64,000 bases of DNA. Source: Nocardia nova NBRC 15556. Its GTDB lineage: Bacteria; Actinomycetota; Actinomycetes; Mycobacteriales; Mycobacteriaceae. Positions 23,490-32,246 of the stretch are shown here, piece by piece. Position numbers and translations under genes: made by a program. The DNA is taken from NCBI RefSeq assembly GCF_001613005.1, contig NZ_BDBN01000018.1:62001-126000 (forward strand). The letters are read 5' to 3'. The notes under the pieces are model-generated. The model did no database searches. It saw only the letters and a list, made by a program, of their open reading frames with translations, and was not told the DNA's origin. How positions within the stretch are numbered: position 1 is the stretch's first letter; every line of letters starts with the position of its first letter.

Positions 23490-26459
23490 GTGGCTGACGT
23501 GGGTCGACTTCCCCAGGTGATGCGCCAGGCGCGCGCTCGAGTACGTGCGGTACGCGCACTAGCCGACGCCGTGACGAGCGATCCGGCGATTCTGCGCGAC
23601 ATCGTCGGGGGAGTGCTGGGCAGGCCCGCCACGCCTCCCGCCGGCCCGGCCGTCTCCGAGGCGTACACCCCACCGGACGGGCTCGCGGACTTCGGCAAAC
23701 GGGCCCACGCGAGCAAGCATCTCGACCGTCCGGTGGCCGAGGTCGCGGCCTATCTGACCGATCCGGGCCGGTTCGCCGAATGGCTGACCATGCACGCGGC
23801 CTTCCGCGGCGAGGCGCCGAGCGGTGTATACCCCGGATCGGAGTTCGCTCAGCAGGTGAAGTTCATGGGCATCCCGGCCGAAGTCGCCTGGACCGTGGTC
23901 GCGGTGGACGAGACCGCGCTGGTACTGCGCGGCGCCGGGCCGATGGGGTTGACCCTCGGCTTCTGGCTGACCGTGCGTGCCGAGGGGAACGGGGCGACCG
24001 CCTACTTCGACGCCGGGCTGTCGGGACAACCCGTCGACGGCCCGCTGGGTGCCTCGCTGGTGCGAAGCCTGTCGGAGGCCCTGCGGGAGTCACTGGACCG
24101 TGTGCCGGACCGTATCGCCGCGGCGGGGCCCTTCACCGGCGCGAAATCGGTGCGCAAACCCGTGCTGCACAAGGCGTCCGGTCGCACGATCGCACCGAAT
24201 ACTCCGGTTCTGGTCGGTGCCGGACAGCTGGTGCAGCATCAGCCGAACACCGCCGAGGACCCGGCGGCGCTGGCGGTGCGAGCACTGCGGCTGGCCGCGC
24301 GGGATGCCGGGGTGGGGCAGTCGCTGCTCTCGGCCGCCGACGCGGTGTTCGCGGTCGCCAGCGCCTCCTGGAAGTATCGAGATCTCGGCGCCCTGGTGGT
24401 GCGTTCGGTCGGCGCTGACGGAGCCGATACCGTGCAGTCCTCGACCTACGGTGGCGACGGTGGCCAGCTGCTGGTCAATGAAGCGGCACAGGCGATCGCC
24501 GACGGCACCTACGAGATCGTGCTGGTGACCGGCGCGGAAGCGGGCGCCACCATGGCCGCCGCGCAGCGCGCGGGCACCGAGGTGACGTGGCCGGAACAGG
24601 GCCCCGAGGTGGAGCCGACCCGTATCGCCGGGATCGACAAGGAGGCCAACAACGCCGCCGAAATCGCCGTCGGGCTGGGTGCGCCCATCTACATGTACGC
24701 GCTCATGGAGTCGGCCAACCGGCATCGGCTCGGCCGCGATCCGAAGCAGCATCTCGAGGCGATCGGCGAGCTGTGGTCGCGGTTGTCGGCGGTGGGCGCG
24801 GACAATCCGAATGCCTGGCTGCCGCAACGGTTCAGCGCGCCGGAATTGACCACACCGACCGCGGACAACCGGACGGTATCGGCCCCGTACACCAAACTGC
24901 TGTGCGCCAATTTGCAGGTGGATATGGCCGCCGGACTGGTGCTGTGCAGCGCCGCCGCTGCCGAGGCGGCCGGAATCCCGCAGGACAAATGGGTGTTCGT
25001 CCACGCCGGCGCCAGCGCGCACGACGAATGGTTCGTCTCCGAACGCGCGGAACTGGCTGCCTCCCCGGCGATCCGGGCCGTCGGCGCGGCTGCGCTCGAG
25101 CATGCCGGCCTGACCATCGACCGGATCGGTCCCGTGGACCTGTACTCCTGCTTCCCGGTCGCGGTGCAGATCGCGGCGCGTGAACTCGGGCTCGCCACAG
25201 ACGATCCCGAACGCTCGCTCTCGGTGACCGGCGGACTGACCTTCGGCGGCGGGCCGGGCAACAATTACGGCACCCACGCGATCGCCACCATGGTCGCGCA
25301 GTTGCGCGCCGACCCTGATACCTTCGGGTTGAGCACCTCACTCGGCTGGTACGTCACCAAGCACGCGCTGGGCATCTATTCCGCCACACCGCCGCAGCGG
25401 CCCTACGCCCATCTGCGGCCGGTCGTCGACAATCCGCCCGCCCGTCCGGTCCGGACCGAGTACGAGGGACCGGCGGTGGTCGAGGCCTATACACTGCCCT
25501 ACGGACGTGACGGCGAGCCGGAGGCGGTGATCATCAGCCTGATCGCCCCCGACGGCACGCGAGTGCTGGTGCGCAGCAACAGATCCGATCTCGTCGCCGA
25601 ACTGCGCGACGGTGATGCGCTGGGCCGATCCGCCACGATCGGTGACGGCGATATCACCTTCGAGGGCACGCAACGCCACGAGTTGCCCGCGCCCCCACCG
25701 CCGCCCGTGCTGGTGGAGCGCCGCGGCCCCGTCATGATCATCACGATGAACCGCCCCGAGCTCCGCAACGCGGTCGATCACGCCATGGCCCTCGGGCTCG
25801 AAAAGGCCTGTGACGCGTTCGAAGCCGATCCGAACGTCCGCGTCGCCGTCCTCACCGGCGCGGGCGGCTACTTCAGTTCCGGTATGGATCTGAAAGCGAT
25901 GGCGCGGGGAGAAGCCCCGCTGACCGAGAATCGCGGTGCTCTGGGTCTGGCCGGTAAGCCGCCGCGCAAACCGTTGATCGCCGCCGTCGAAGGCCCGGCC
26001 CTCGCGGGCGGCTGTGAACTGGCTTTGGCCGCGGATCTGATTGTCGCCGCGAGCGATTCGCAATTCGGCATACCGGAGCCCAAACGCGGCCTGATCGCCG
26101 CCGCCGGCGGCGTCATGCGTCTGCGGGAGCGCCTGCCGCGCAATATCGCGATGCAGCTGGCGCTCACCGGCGACCCCATGCAGGCGACCCGGCTGGCCGA
26201 ACTCGGCCTGATCAATATCCTCGCCGAACCGGGCCGAGCACTCACAGCGGCTCTGGAACTGGCCGAGCGCATCGCCGCCAACGCACCGCTCAGCCTGGAG
26301 GGCAGCAAACGCATCGTCGACGAGACATCCGACTGGACCACGGCCGACGCCTTCGACAAGCAATACGACATCGCGTCCACCGCATTGTTTTCCGAAGACG
26401 CCGCCGAAGGTGTGCGCGCCTTCACCGAGAAGCGCGCCCCGGTCTGGAACGGCCGCTGA
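23490..26459 (+). CDS. Three-domain fusion: SRPBCC + SCP2-thiolase-like (TLP1) + crotonase
   Basis: 989 residues in one uninterrupted frame. Residues about 70-210 form an SRPBCC domain (KHLDRPVAEVAAYLTDPGRF). Residues about 238-730 match thiolase-like proteins of the TLP1 type with their extra C-terminal beta domain (GPAVVEAYTLPYGRDG at 660). There the nucleophile loop reads SSTYGGDGG (318-325) with no cysteine, while C554 in DLYSCF sits in the HDCF position. After a proline-rich linker (733-739), residues 742-989 are a crotonase with E863 kept but Gln889 at the Glu164 position. GTG start with GGAAAGGG upstream. Under the divergent TetR. It probably binds acyl-CoA, with thiolysis doubtful. 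Confidence 0.85.
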   Translation: MADVGRLPQVMRQARARVRAVRALADAVTSDPAILRDIVGGVLGRPATPPAGPAVSEAYTPPDGLADFGKRAHASKHLDRPVAEVAAYLTDPGRFAEWLTMHAAFRGEAPSGVYPGSEFAQQVKFMGIPAEVAWTVVAVDETALVLRGAGPMGLTLGFWLTVRAEGNGATAYFDAGLSGQPVDGPLGASLVRSLSEALRESLDRVPDRIAAAGPFTGAKSVRKPVLHKASGRTIAPNTPVLVGAGQLVQHQPNTAEDPAALAVRALRLAARDAGVGQSLLSAADAVFAVASASWKYRDLGALVVRSVGADGADTVQSSTYGGDGGQLLVNEAAQAIADGTYEIVLVTGAEAGATMAAAQRAGTEVTWPEQGPEVEPTRIAGIDKEANNAAEIAVGLGAPIYMYALMESANRHRLGRDPKQHLEAIGELWSRLSAVGADNPNAWLPQRFSAPELTTPTADNRTVSAPYTKLLCANLQVDMAAGLVLCSAAAAEAAGIPQDKWVFVHAGASAHDEWFVSERAELAASPAIRAVGAAALEHAGLTIDRIGPVDLYSCFPVAVQIAARELGLATDDPERSLSVTGGLTFGGGPGNNYGTHAIATMVAQLRADPDTFGLSTSLGWYVTKHALGIYSATPPQRPYAHLRPVVDNPPARPVRTEYEGPAVVEAYTLPYGRDGEPEAVIISLIAPDGTRVLVRSNRSDLVAELRDGDALGRSATIGDGDITFEGTQRHELPAPPPPPVLVERRGPVMIITMNRPELRNAVDHAMALGLEKACDAFEADPNVRVAVLTGAGGYFSSGMDLKAMARGEAPLTENRGALGLAGKPPRKPLIAAVEGPALAGGCELALAADLIVAASDSQFGIPEPKRGLIAAAGGVMRLRERLPRNIAMQLALTGDPMQATRLAELGLINILAEPGRALTAALELAERIAANAPLSLEGSKRIVDETSDWTTADAFDKQYDIASTALFSEDAAEGVRAFTEKRAPVWNGR

Positions 26460-26474
26460 TAGGAAACCCGGATC

Positions 26475-26519
26475 GACCTGCCGCACCCCTCGGGGTCTCT
26501 CGACCGGTGGCAGGTCTTT
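26475..26519. terminator. Bidirectional terminator-like structure between convergent genes
   Basis: GACCTGCC (26475-26482) pairs with GGCAGGTC (26509-26516), followed by TTT. A smaller hairpin ACCCC/GGGGT (26485-26496) nests inside. It lies between the convergent fusion gene and BBE-type oxidase gene. Confidence 0.6.
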
Positions 26520-26544
26520 CCGGATGCCGCGTCCCCGCCGGCGG

Positions 26545-27984
26545 TCAGTGGGCGGCGGGCATGGTCCACCGGGCGGCCGGGTCGAACATGCCGGCCGGGT
26601 CGTAGCGGCGGCGCGCCTCGACCAGGCGCTCGCGCTGACCGGCGGTCCAGGCCGCCATGGTTTCGGCGGCGCTGCGGCCGTGCGGATCGCGGGTGAAGTT
26701 CGGTGTGGCCGCGCCGAGACTCCACGCGGAGAAGGCATCGATCACGGTGTCCAGTGCCGCGGGGACCGCCGCCGCGATCGGCGGTGCCAGCACGCCGACC
26801 GCGAGGACATTGAAAGCGGCCTGCCTGCCCGCAACCATGGTGGGCGACAGCGACTCTCGCGCGAGCGCGCCACCGAGAGCCCGGATCTCGGTCATGGTGA
26901 TCGGCAGTCCGCGTGCGGGACCGGCGGCCTCCAGCAGCGCGTCGATGGCCGCGTCGGGCAGTTCGCGCAGCAGGGTGGACCGATCGGCAGCGGGCATGGG
27001 GTCGACCGGGTCGTTGTGGATGGACGCGAGTGCCGCATAGGGCATCTCGGCGATCGTGTCCAGCATCGGTGATGCCACCGACCGCAGCGGCTGCAGCAGC
27101 GCGGCACCCTCGGCAGCGTCGCCGACATGGGCGTAGCGCAGGTGCAGCACCGTCGCACCGCGCAGCGGCTCCGGAATCTCGGGCAGCGGAGGAAGATTCA
27201 GGACAGCCACCGAGCTGGTCACGGCCTCCGGCACGGTCGCCACCCAATTCCGCCAGGCTCGCAGCACCGTCGCCGCATCGTCCATCCGATAGGTGAGACC
27301 GCCGGCGTACAGGCTGCGAATCGGGAACAGCCGGAAGGTCATCTGCGTGACGATTCCGAAGGCCGCGCCGCCGCCGAGCAGCGCCCGGAACAGATCGGGC
27401 TCGGCCTCGGGCGTGACCCGGCGCAGCGTCGCATCGGCGGTCACCACCTCCATGGCGGTCACATGATCGGCGGCGAACCCGTAGGTGCGCGCGATCGGGC
27501 CCAGACCGCCGCCGAGGGTATAGCCGACCACACCCACACTGGTCGATGACCCCGCCAGCGCGGCCAGTCCGAACGGGGCGGCCGCATCCAATACCTCCTG
27601 CCAGCGCACGCCCGCGCCGACCGTCGCGGTGCGCCCGTCCGGATCGATCGCTATCGCGTCCAGGAGCGCGGTGTCGATCAGGATGCTGTGCGGCGGCGTG
27701 GGGCTCGCCCCGTGCCCGGTGGCCTGCACCGCGACCGTGTAGCCGGCGGCGTTCGCGACGCTCACGGCGGCCGCGACATCGGCGGCGCCGGCGGCCACGA
27801 CGACGGCCGCCGCCCGGTGCTCGGTCGCGACGTTGAACCCGGTTGCCGACAGGCGATATCCGTCCTCGCCGGGGGTGTGGACCCGACCGGCGACCGCCGC
27901 GCGCAGGCCCTCGGCGAGGGCGACACCGGTCAGTGGTTGCCGCCCGGTTCCGGTCGGCGCGGGCGGATCGAAGACGCTGGACAT
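26545..27984 (-). CDS. FAD-binding oxidoreductase, berberine-bridge-enzyme-like
   Basis: 479 residues from ATG 27984, preceded by AGGAG. PCMH-type FAD domain with VQATGHGASP, whose histidine is the usual covalent flavin anchor, and SVGVVGYTLGGGLGP; C-terminal BBE segment ending RRRYDPAGMFDPAARW. The second flavin anchor, a cysteine before VGxxGxxLGGG in bicovalent enzymes, is serine here (LAGSSTSVGVV), so single histidyl attachment is expected. These enzymes oxidise sugars, alkaloids or polyketides. It lies 62 bp downstream of an AfsR-type regulator in the same direction, which may control it. Confidence 0.85.
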   Translation of the reverse strand: MSSVFDPPAPTGTGRQPLTGVALAEGLRAAVAGRVHTPGEDGYRLSATGFNVATEHRAAAVVVAAGAADVAAAVSVANAAGYTVAVQATGHGASPTPPHSILIDTALLDAIAIDPDGRTATVGAGVRWQEVLDAAAPFGLAALAGSSTSVGVVGYTLGGGLGPIARTYGFAADHVTAMEVVTADATLRRVTPEAEPDLFRALLGGGAAFGIVTQMTFRLFPIRSLYAGGLTYRMDDAATVLRAWRNWVATVPEAVTSSVAVLNLPPLPEIPEPLRGATVLHLRYAHVGDAAEGAALLQPLRSVASPMLDTIAEMPYAALASIHNDPVDPMPAADRSTLLRELPDAAIDALLEAAGPARGLPITMTEIRALGGALARESLSPTMVAGRQAAFNVLAVGVLAPPIAAAVPAALDTVIDAFSAWSLGAATPNFTRDPHGRSAAETMAAWTAGQRERLVEARRRYDPAGMFDPAARWTMPAAH

Positions 27985-28046
27985 GTGACTCCTGAAGTCG
28001 CTGATGGTGAACGTCTTCAGCACACCGCGCCCCGCTTAGCGCGAAC

Positions 28047-30932
28047 TTAGCTCCCGCTCAGCGTCCTCGTCGGCTCGGCGCCCACCGCGCTCACCAGCGC
28101 GTTCACCTCGGTCCGTGTCATGGCCGCGCCGGCCGCCAGACCCGCGTCGAAATCCCGCTCGGACAGCGACGCCCGCACCGCGGCGGCCTCGCGCGGAGCA
28201 TCCATCGGATCCATCGCCTCCGGAAGGAATCCGATCCGACCGCCGAGTGCGCGCACGGCGCCCAGCAGGCGGGCACCGTCGTCGGCACGGCCGCTGCGCG
28301 CGGCGATCGCGGCGGCCAGATGGACCATCACCAGCCACGAGGTGACGTCGCCGTCCGATTCCAGCGCCGTCTGCATGGTGCGCAACGCCGTGCGAGCATC
28401 GGTCGGATCGCCGGTGTCCATCGCGCATCGAGCCAGCGTCCACGACGCGGAGGCGACCGGCCAGCGGTGGCCGCATCGCTCCGCGACCGATACCGCCTCC
28501 CGCAGCGCGTCCCGTGCCGCGTCGAGGCGGTTCACGAATCGCAGGATCATGCCCTCGATCATGAGCGCCTCGGCCAGCTGCCACGGGTGGCCGGCCGCAC
28601 TCACCTCGGCGACGGCGGCACGGGCGGCGGCCGCCGTCGCGGGCGTCGCCGTGACCACGGCGTGCATGTAGGTGGTCCACGTCCGCATCCACGCGGCGGT
28701 GGCCTGGTCGCCCGCATCCGTCGCCACCCGGGCGGCTCGCTCGGTCGATTCCGCGCCCCGGACCGGATCGCCCGACAGGTAGTACAGTCCGCCGAGACCT
28801 GCCAGAGCGGCCGCCAGTGTCGCCCCGTCGGCCTCGTGCCCGCAACGCTCACACGCGGAGAGCGCGCCCGTGATCGCCTCGATGCCCTCCTCGATGAAGC
28901 CGCGCCGGTACCAGAACCAGTAGAGCGTTGCCGCCAGCCGCAAGACGTAGCCCGGGTCGCCGTCCGCGAATGCCGAGGCGATCGCGCTGCGGTGCTCGGC
29001 GACATCGGCGGCGAGCGCCTCCAGCATCTGTGCCGACCGCGCGTCGCGCAGGTGGGTGGCCGCCAGCTGCGATCGCTCCAGGACGCAGCGTCGATGCGCC
29101 GCCCGCACCCGAACCAGCTCGTCGGCTTCGCAACGGGCGAGAGCGAATTCGCGGATGGACTGCAACATTCGGTACCGGCGCGGCGAGGACGCCGGCTGCA
29201 CTCGCAGCAGCGATCGACGGACCAGACCCGTCAGCGTTTCGAGAACCGCCAGCGACGAGGGCGCGCCGTGCACGGCGGCTGCGGCGTCGATGTCGAAACT
29301 GCCGGCGAAGACGGCGATCTCACGCAGCAGCCGGGCTTCTGCCGGGCCGAGCATGCGATAGCTCCAGTCGATGGTGTCGGCCAGCCGGCGCTGGCGGGCC
29401 GGCGCGGTGCGCGCGCCGCCCGCCAGCAGGGTGAACCGGTCGGCCAGTCCGTCGGCGATCTGTTGTTCGGACAAGACCCGCAGTTGCGCGGCGGCCAGTT
29501 CCACCGCGAGCGGAATGCCGTCGAGATCGGCGCAGATCTGCCGCACCGGTTCGCGCACCCGCTCGTCGAGCGTCCAGCCGTCGACCACACCCGCCGCCCG
29601 CGTGGCGAACAGTTCGACGGCGTCGGCCTCGTCCAGCGGCAGGACCTCGACGACGCGTTCGCCGTCGACGGCCAGCGCCTCCCGGCTGGTGGCCAGGATT
29701 CGGATGCGCGGGCATCGGCTCAACAGGACGCTCACGACGGCGGCGACCCCGTCGAGCAGATGTTCGCAATTGTCCAGCAACAGCGTGCATTCCCGGTCGG
29801 CGAGGACGTTCGCGAGCCGATCCGGCGTTGCCGCACCGCGAACCTGGACAGCCGCGGCCACGGTGGCGGCGACCAGTTCGTCGGATTCGACCGGTGCCAG
29901 GTCGACCCACCACGGCCCGTCGCCCGCGGGCAGTCGCCGGCAGGTTTCGAGGGCCAGCCGGGTCTTGCCCACGCCGCCGGTGCCGACGAGCGTCACCAGC
30001 CGGTGGGTGCGCACGGCTCGTCCGATGTCGTCGAGTTCGCCGCTGCGGCCGATCAATTGGGTGCGCGGTACCGGCATCTGTGGAGCCGACGCGACCGAGC
30101 CTTGGGCGGCCGTCGTGCGTCTCGCGGAGCCGGAGAGCAGATCCTCGTCGTGACGCAGGATCGCAGTCTCCAGTTCCCGCAGCCGCACACCGGGCTCGAT
30201 GCCGAGCTCGCTGTCGAGCAGGCGGCGGATGTCCCGCAGGGCGGCAAGGGCCTCGGACTGCCGCCCGGCCCGGTAACGGGCCAGCGCCAGCAACTCCCAT
30301 ACCCGCTCGTCGAGGGGGTGCGCCGACACCAGGTCCTCGGCGTCGGCCAGCGCGGCATCGGCGCGACCGGTGTCGAGTCGCAACTGCACGAGTGCCTTGC
30401 GGGCGCGCAGTTCCAGCGTGGTCAGTCTGACGATCTCGGGGCGCACGAATTCCACATCGGCCACGTCCGCGTAGGGCGCACCCCGCCAATCCGCCAGCGC
30501 CGCCTCGTACGACCTGAGACCGGCATCGAGATCACCTGTGGCACAAGCGGATTCGGCGTCAGTGACGTGCTGTGCGAATCGATGCGCGTCGATCCGGTCC
30601 GCGGGCAGATCCAGCAGGTAGCGGGTGCCGCAGCGGGCGATCACGCTCCCGCCGCCGCGGCGGCGGTCGGGCTCGAGCCGGTTACGCAGCGTCGAGATGC
30701 CGAAATGCAGCGAGTTCACCGAGGGGTCCCTGGCGTCGTGCCACACCTGCTCGAGCAGTCGGTCGGCGGACACCTCGTGCGGGAACGCGGCGATCAACGC
30801 CGCCAGCAGTGTCCGCTGCCGCAAGCCCCCGAGATCGACCGGCCGGCCGCCGACGGTGGCCGCCAACCCGCCCAGTACCCGCAGCCGCAACCGCGCACCG
30901 CTCGAATCATCCGTATCCGGGGGATCACCCAC
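28047..30932 (-). CDS. AfsR/SARP-type regulator (BTAD + NB-ARC ATPase + TPR)
   Basis: 961 residues. An OmpR-like winged helix at about 15-110 (LRQRTLLAALIAAFPHEVSADRLLEQVW) leads into a bacterial transcriptional activator domain (about 117-262, ending ELGIEPGVRLRELE). An NB-ARC/AAA module has Walker A GTGGVGKT at 317-324 and Walker B LLLDNCEHL, followed by helical TPR-like repeats to the end. Such proteins act as ATP-gated activators of secondary metabolism or stress genes. The long open frame on the opposite strand is a GC artefact. Likely target: the flavoenzyme downstream. Confidence 0.9.
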   Translation of the reverse strand: MGDPPDTDDSSGARLRLRVLGGLAATVGGRPVDLGGLRQRTLLAALIAAFPHEVSADRLLEQVWHDARDPSVNSLHFGISTLRNRLEPDRRRGGGSVIARCGTRYLLDLPADRIDAHRFAQHVTDAESACATGDLDAGLRSYEAALADWRGAPYADVADVEFVRPEIVRLTTLELRARKALVQLRLDTGRADAALADAEDLVSAHPLDERVWELLALARYRAGRQSEALAALRDIRRLLDSELGIEPGVRLRELETAILRHDEDLLSGSARRTTAAQGSVASAPQMPVPRTQLIGRSGELDDIGRAVRTHRLVTLVGTGGVGKTRLALETCRRLPAGDGPWWVDLAPVESDELVAATVAAAVQVRGAATPDRLANVLADRECTLLLDNCEHLLDGVAAVVSVLLSRCPRIRILATSREALAVDGERVVEVLPLDEADAVELFATRAAGVVDGWTLDERVREPVRQICADLDGIPLAVELAAAQLRVLSEQQIADGLADRFTLLAGGARTAPARQRRLADTIDWSYRMLGPAEARLLREIAVFAGSFDIDAAAAVHGAPSSLAVLETLTGLVRRSLLRVQPASSPRRYRMLQSIREFALARCEADELVRVRAAHRRCVLERSQLAATHLRDARSAQMLEALAADVAEHRSAIASAFADGDPGYVLRLAATLYWFWYRRGFIEEGIEAITGALSACERCGHEADGATLAAALAGLGGLYYLSGDPVRGAESTERAARVATDAGDQATAAWMRTWTTYMHAVVTATPATAAAARAAVAEVSAAGHPWQLAEALMIEGMILRFVNRLDAARDALREAVSVAERCGHRWPVASASWTLARCAMDTGDPTDARTALRTMQTALESDGDVTSWLVMVHLAAAIAARSGRADDGARLLGAVRALGGRIGFLPEAMDPMDAPREAAAVRASLSERDFDAGLAAGAAMTRTEVNALVSAVGAEPTRTLSGS

Positions 30933-31101
30933 GAGTCACCTCACTACAGCTCTCGCCCGGCAATCTAACCCGGCCCCGCCCGATGACGGCCCGGCAGGGA
31001 GCATTCCTCGGCATGTCGAGTACCGACGGTCACTTGTGATCGATGCGGCGCCGGGCGGAGAATAGGCGGGTGATAGTCCCGACTCCTGCGAAAGAACTGT
31101 G

Positions 31102-31305
31102 ATGTCTCGAAGGATTGGTCTTGCCGTCGCGACGGCTGTCACTACGTTGACCCTGGGGGTCGCCGCCCCCGCGATCGCTTCGGCCGCCGCCCCGGCGGCC
31201 GGTACGCCGGGGACCAGCGACACAGCCCAGGCGACGCAGATTCAGTGGCTCTCCGTTTGCCTCAACCTTCCGGTCGGATCGGCGAGCGTCAGCTTCTGCA
31301 TCTAG
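31102..31305 (+). CDS. Small secreted two-cysteine peptide
   Basis: 67 residues from ATG 31102 (GTG ATG in tandem, GAAAGAA upstream). A signal peptide SRRIGLAVATAVTTLTLG...AIASAAAP is followed by a mature chain of about 38 residues: a Thr/Ala/Gln-rich spacer, then WLSVCLNLPVGSASVSFCI at the extreme C-terminus. The two cysteines could form one disulphide after export. A hairpin follows the stop. No family recognised with confidence. It is divergent from the AfsR-type regulator, sharing a 169-bp intergenic region. Confidence 0.65.
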   Translation: MSRRIGLAVATAVTTLTLGVAAPAIASAAAPAAGTPGTSDTAQATQIQWLSVCLNLPVGSASVSFCI

Positions 31306-31321
31306 CGTGAGAGTGTGCCCG

Positions 31322-31340
31322 GCACCGGCGGCACCGGTGC
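31322..31340 (+). terminator. Hairpin after the secreted peptide gene
   Basis: GCACCGG pairs perfectly with CCGGTGC around the loop CGGCA, 16 bases after the stop codon. No T-tract follows, as is common for terminators in high-GC actinobacteria. Confidence 0.45.
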
Positions 31341-31408
31341 TGTAGAAGCCTGCTTCCGTCCCGGTGGAGGAATTGCGTCGTGTCTACGCCGGGGCGGTGT
31401 GGTTGCCC

Positions 31409-32176
31409 CTATCGATCCGGTCCGACCGCGGCTCGAATTCTGGTGACGAGGTCGTCGAGCCGCCGCTGGTGCGAACCCTCCCAATAGATCCGGCGGCATT
31501 CCCGGCATTGTCTGAAGGTGTCGTAGTACTTGCGGGTGAGTGGCTCGAGCCGGTCGGCGACATCCTGTTCAGCCACGTCGGTCAGCAGGCCCCCGCAGGG
31601 CAGGCAGCGGCTGAACGGCCTCAGCCGATCGGTCAGATCGAGCCGGCGGATTACCTCGACGAGCTGATCGACGGGCCGATTCGAACGCACGAATACTCCG
31701 TGGGTCACGTTGCGTCGCTTCAGGAGCCCGCGGTCGCGGGTGAGGATGATCCGGTGTTGTTCCGCGGCGGCCGTTGCCAGGGCGGCATCGTCGGTGTCCG
31801 ACGGGCTCCGGGCGTCGAGGCCCATCAACCGCATGAGCCGGGCGAGCCCACCGAGATTGACGTCCACGATGAAGCGCGGATCGCGCAGCGGGCGGGGACG
31901 GACCCGTGTCGCCGGCCCGATGTCGAGGGTCTCGAAGACCGGGTAGGCGGCGAGTCGATCGCCCGGCCGCGGATGATGACCGAAGTCGACGGATTCGCCG
32001 TTCACCAGCATGAGGTCGACCTCGGTATGCGGGATGCCCGCGGCCTCGACGATATCTTTCACGGTCTGATGCGGACGGATCGGCCGCGGCTGCGCCGCGT
32101 ACCGTGCGGCCGGGGGCACGAAGTCGTTCAGCTCGGCGTACACCCGCAGTTCGACACTCGCGGTCATGGAGACCAT
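31409..32176 (-). CDS. Mut7-C RNase domain protein with ubiquitin-like N-terminus
   Basis: 255 residues. An N-terminal ubiquitin-fold domain (about 5-88, MTASVELRVYAELNDFV with VNGESVDF) precedes a PIN-like Mut7-C domain (RFIVDVNLGGLARLMRLMG, D105; ILTRDRGLL, D148). A zinc ribbon uses C191, C194, C224 and C227 (CLPC and CREC). Family members are predicted RNases. It is encoded just downstream of the arabinosyltransferase stop on the same strand. ATG 32167 is an equally possible start. RNA target unknown. Confidence 0.85.
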   Translation of the reverse strand: MVSMTASVELRVYAELNDFVPPAARYAAQPRPIRPHQTVKDIVEAAGIPHTEVDLMLVNGESVDFGHHPRPGDRLAAYPVFETLDIGPATRVRPRPLRDPRFIVDVNLGGLARLMRLMGLDARSPSDTDDAALATAAAEQHRIILTRDRGLLKRRNVTHGVFVRSNRPVDQLVEVIRRLDLTDRLRPFSRCLPCGGLLTDVAEQDVADRLEPLTRKYYDTFRQCRECRRIYWEGSHQRRLDDLVTRIRAAVGPDR

Positions 32177-32246
32177 TGTCGTCCGGCTGCGGGCGCGCTG
32201 TGCGATACGCGCGAAGTCCGATCGCGGGCGGGCTCCGCGGAATCGG

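Noticed and set aside
28320..30968. 882-codon open frame antisense to the AfsR-type regulator
   Set aside because: It is a shadow of GC-rich codon bias. The translation is Arg/Gln/His-rich with no domain, while the minus strand encodes clear BTAD and NB-ARC motifs.
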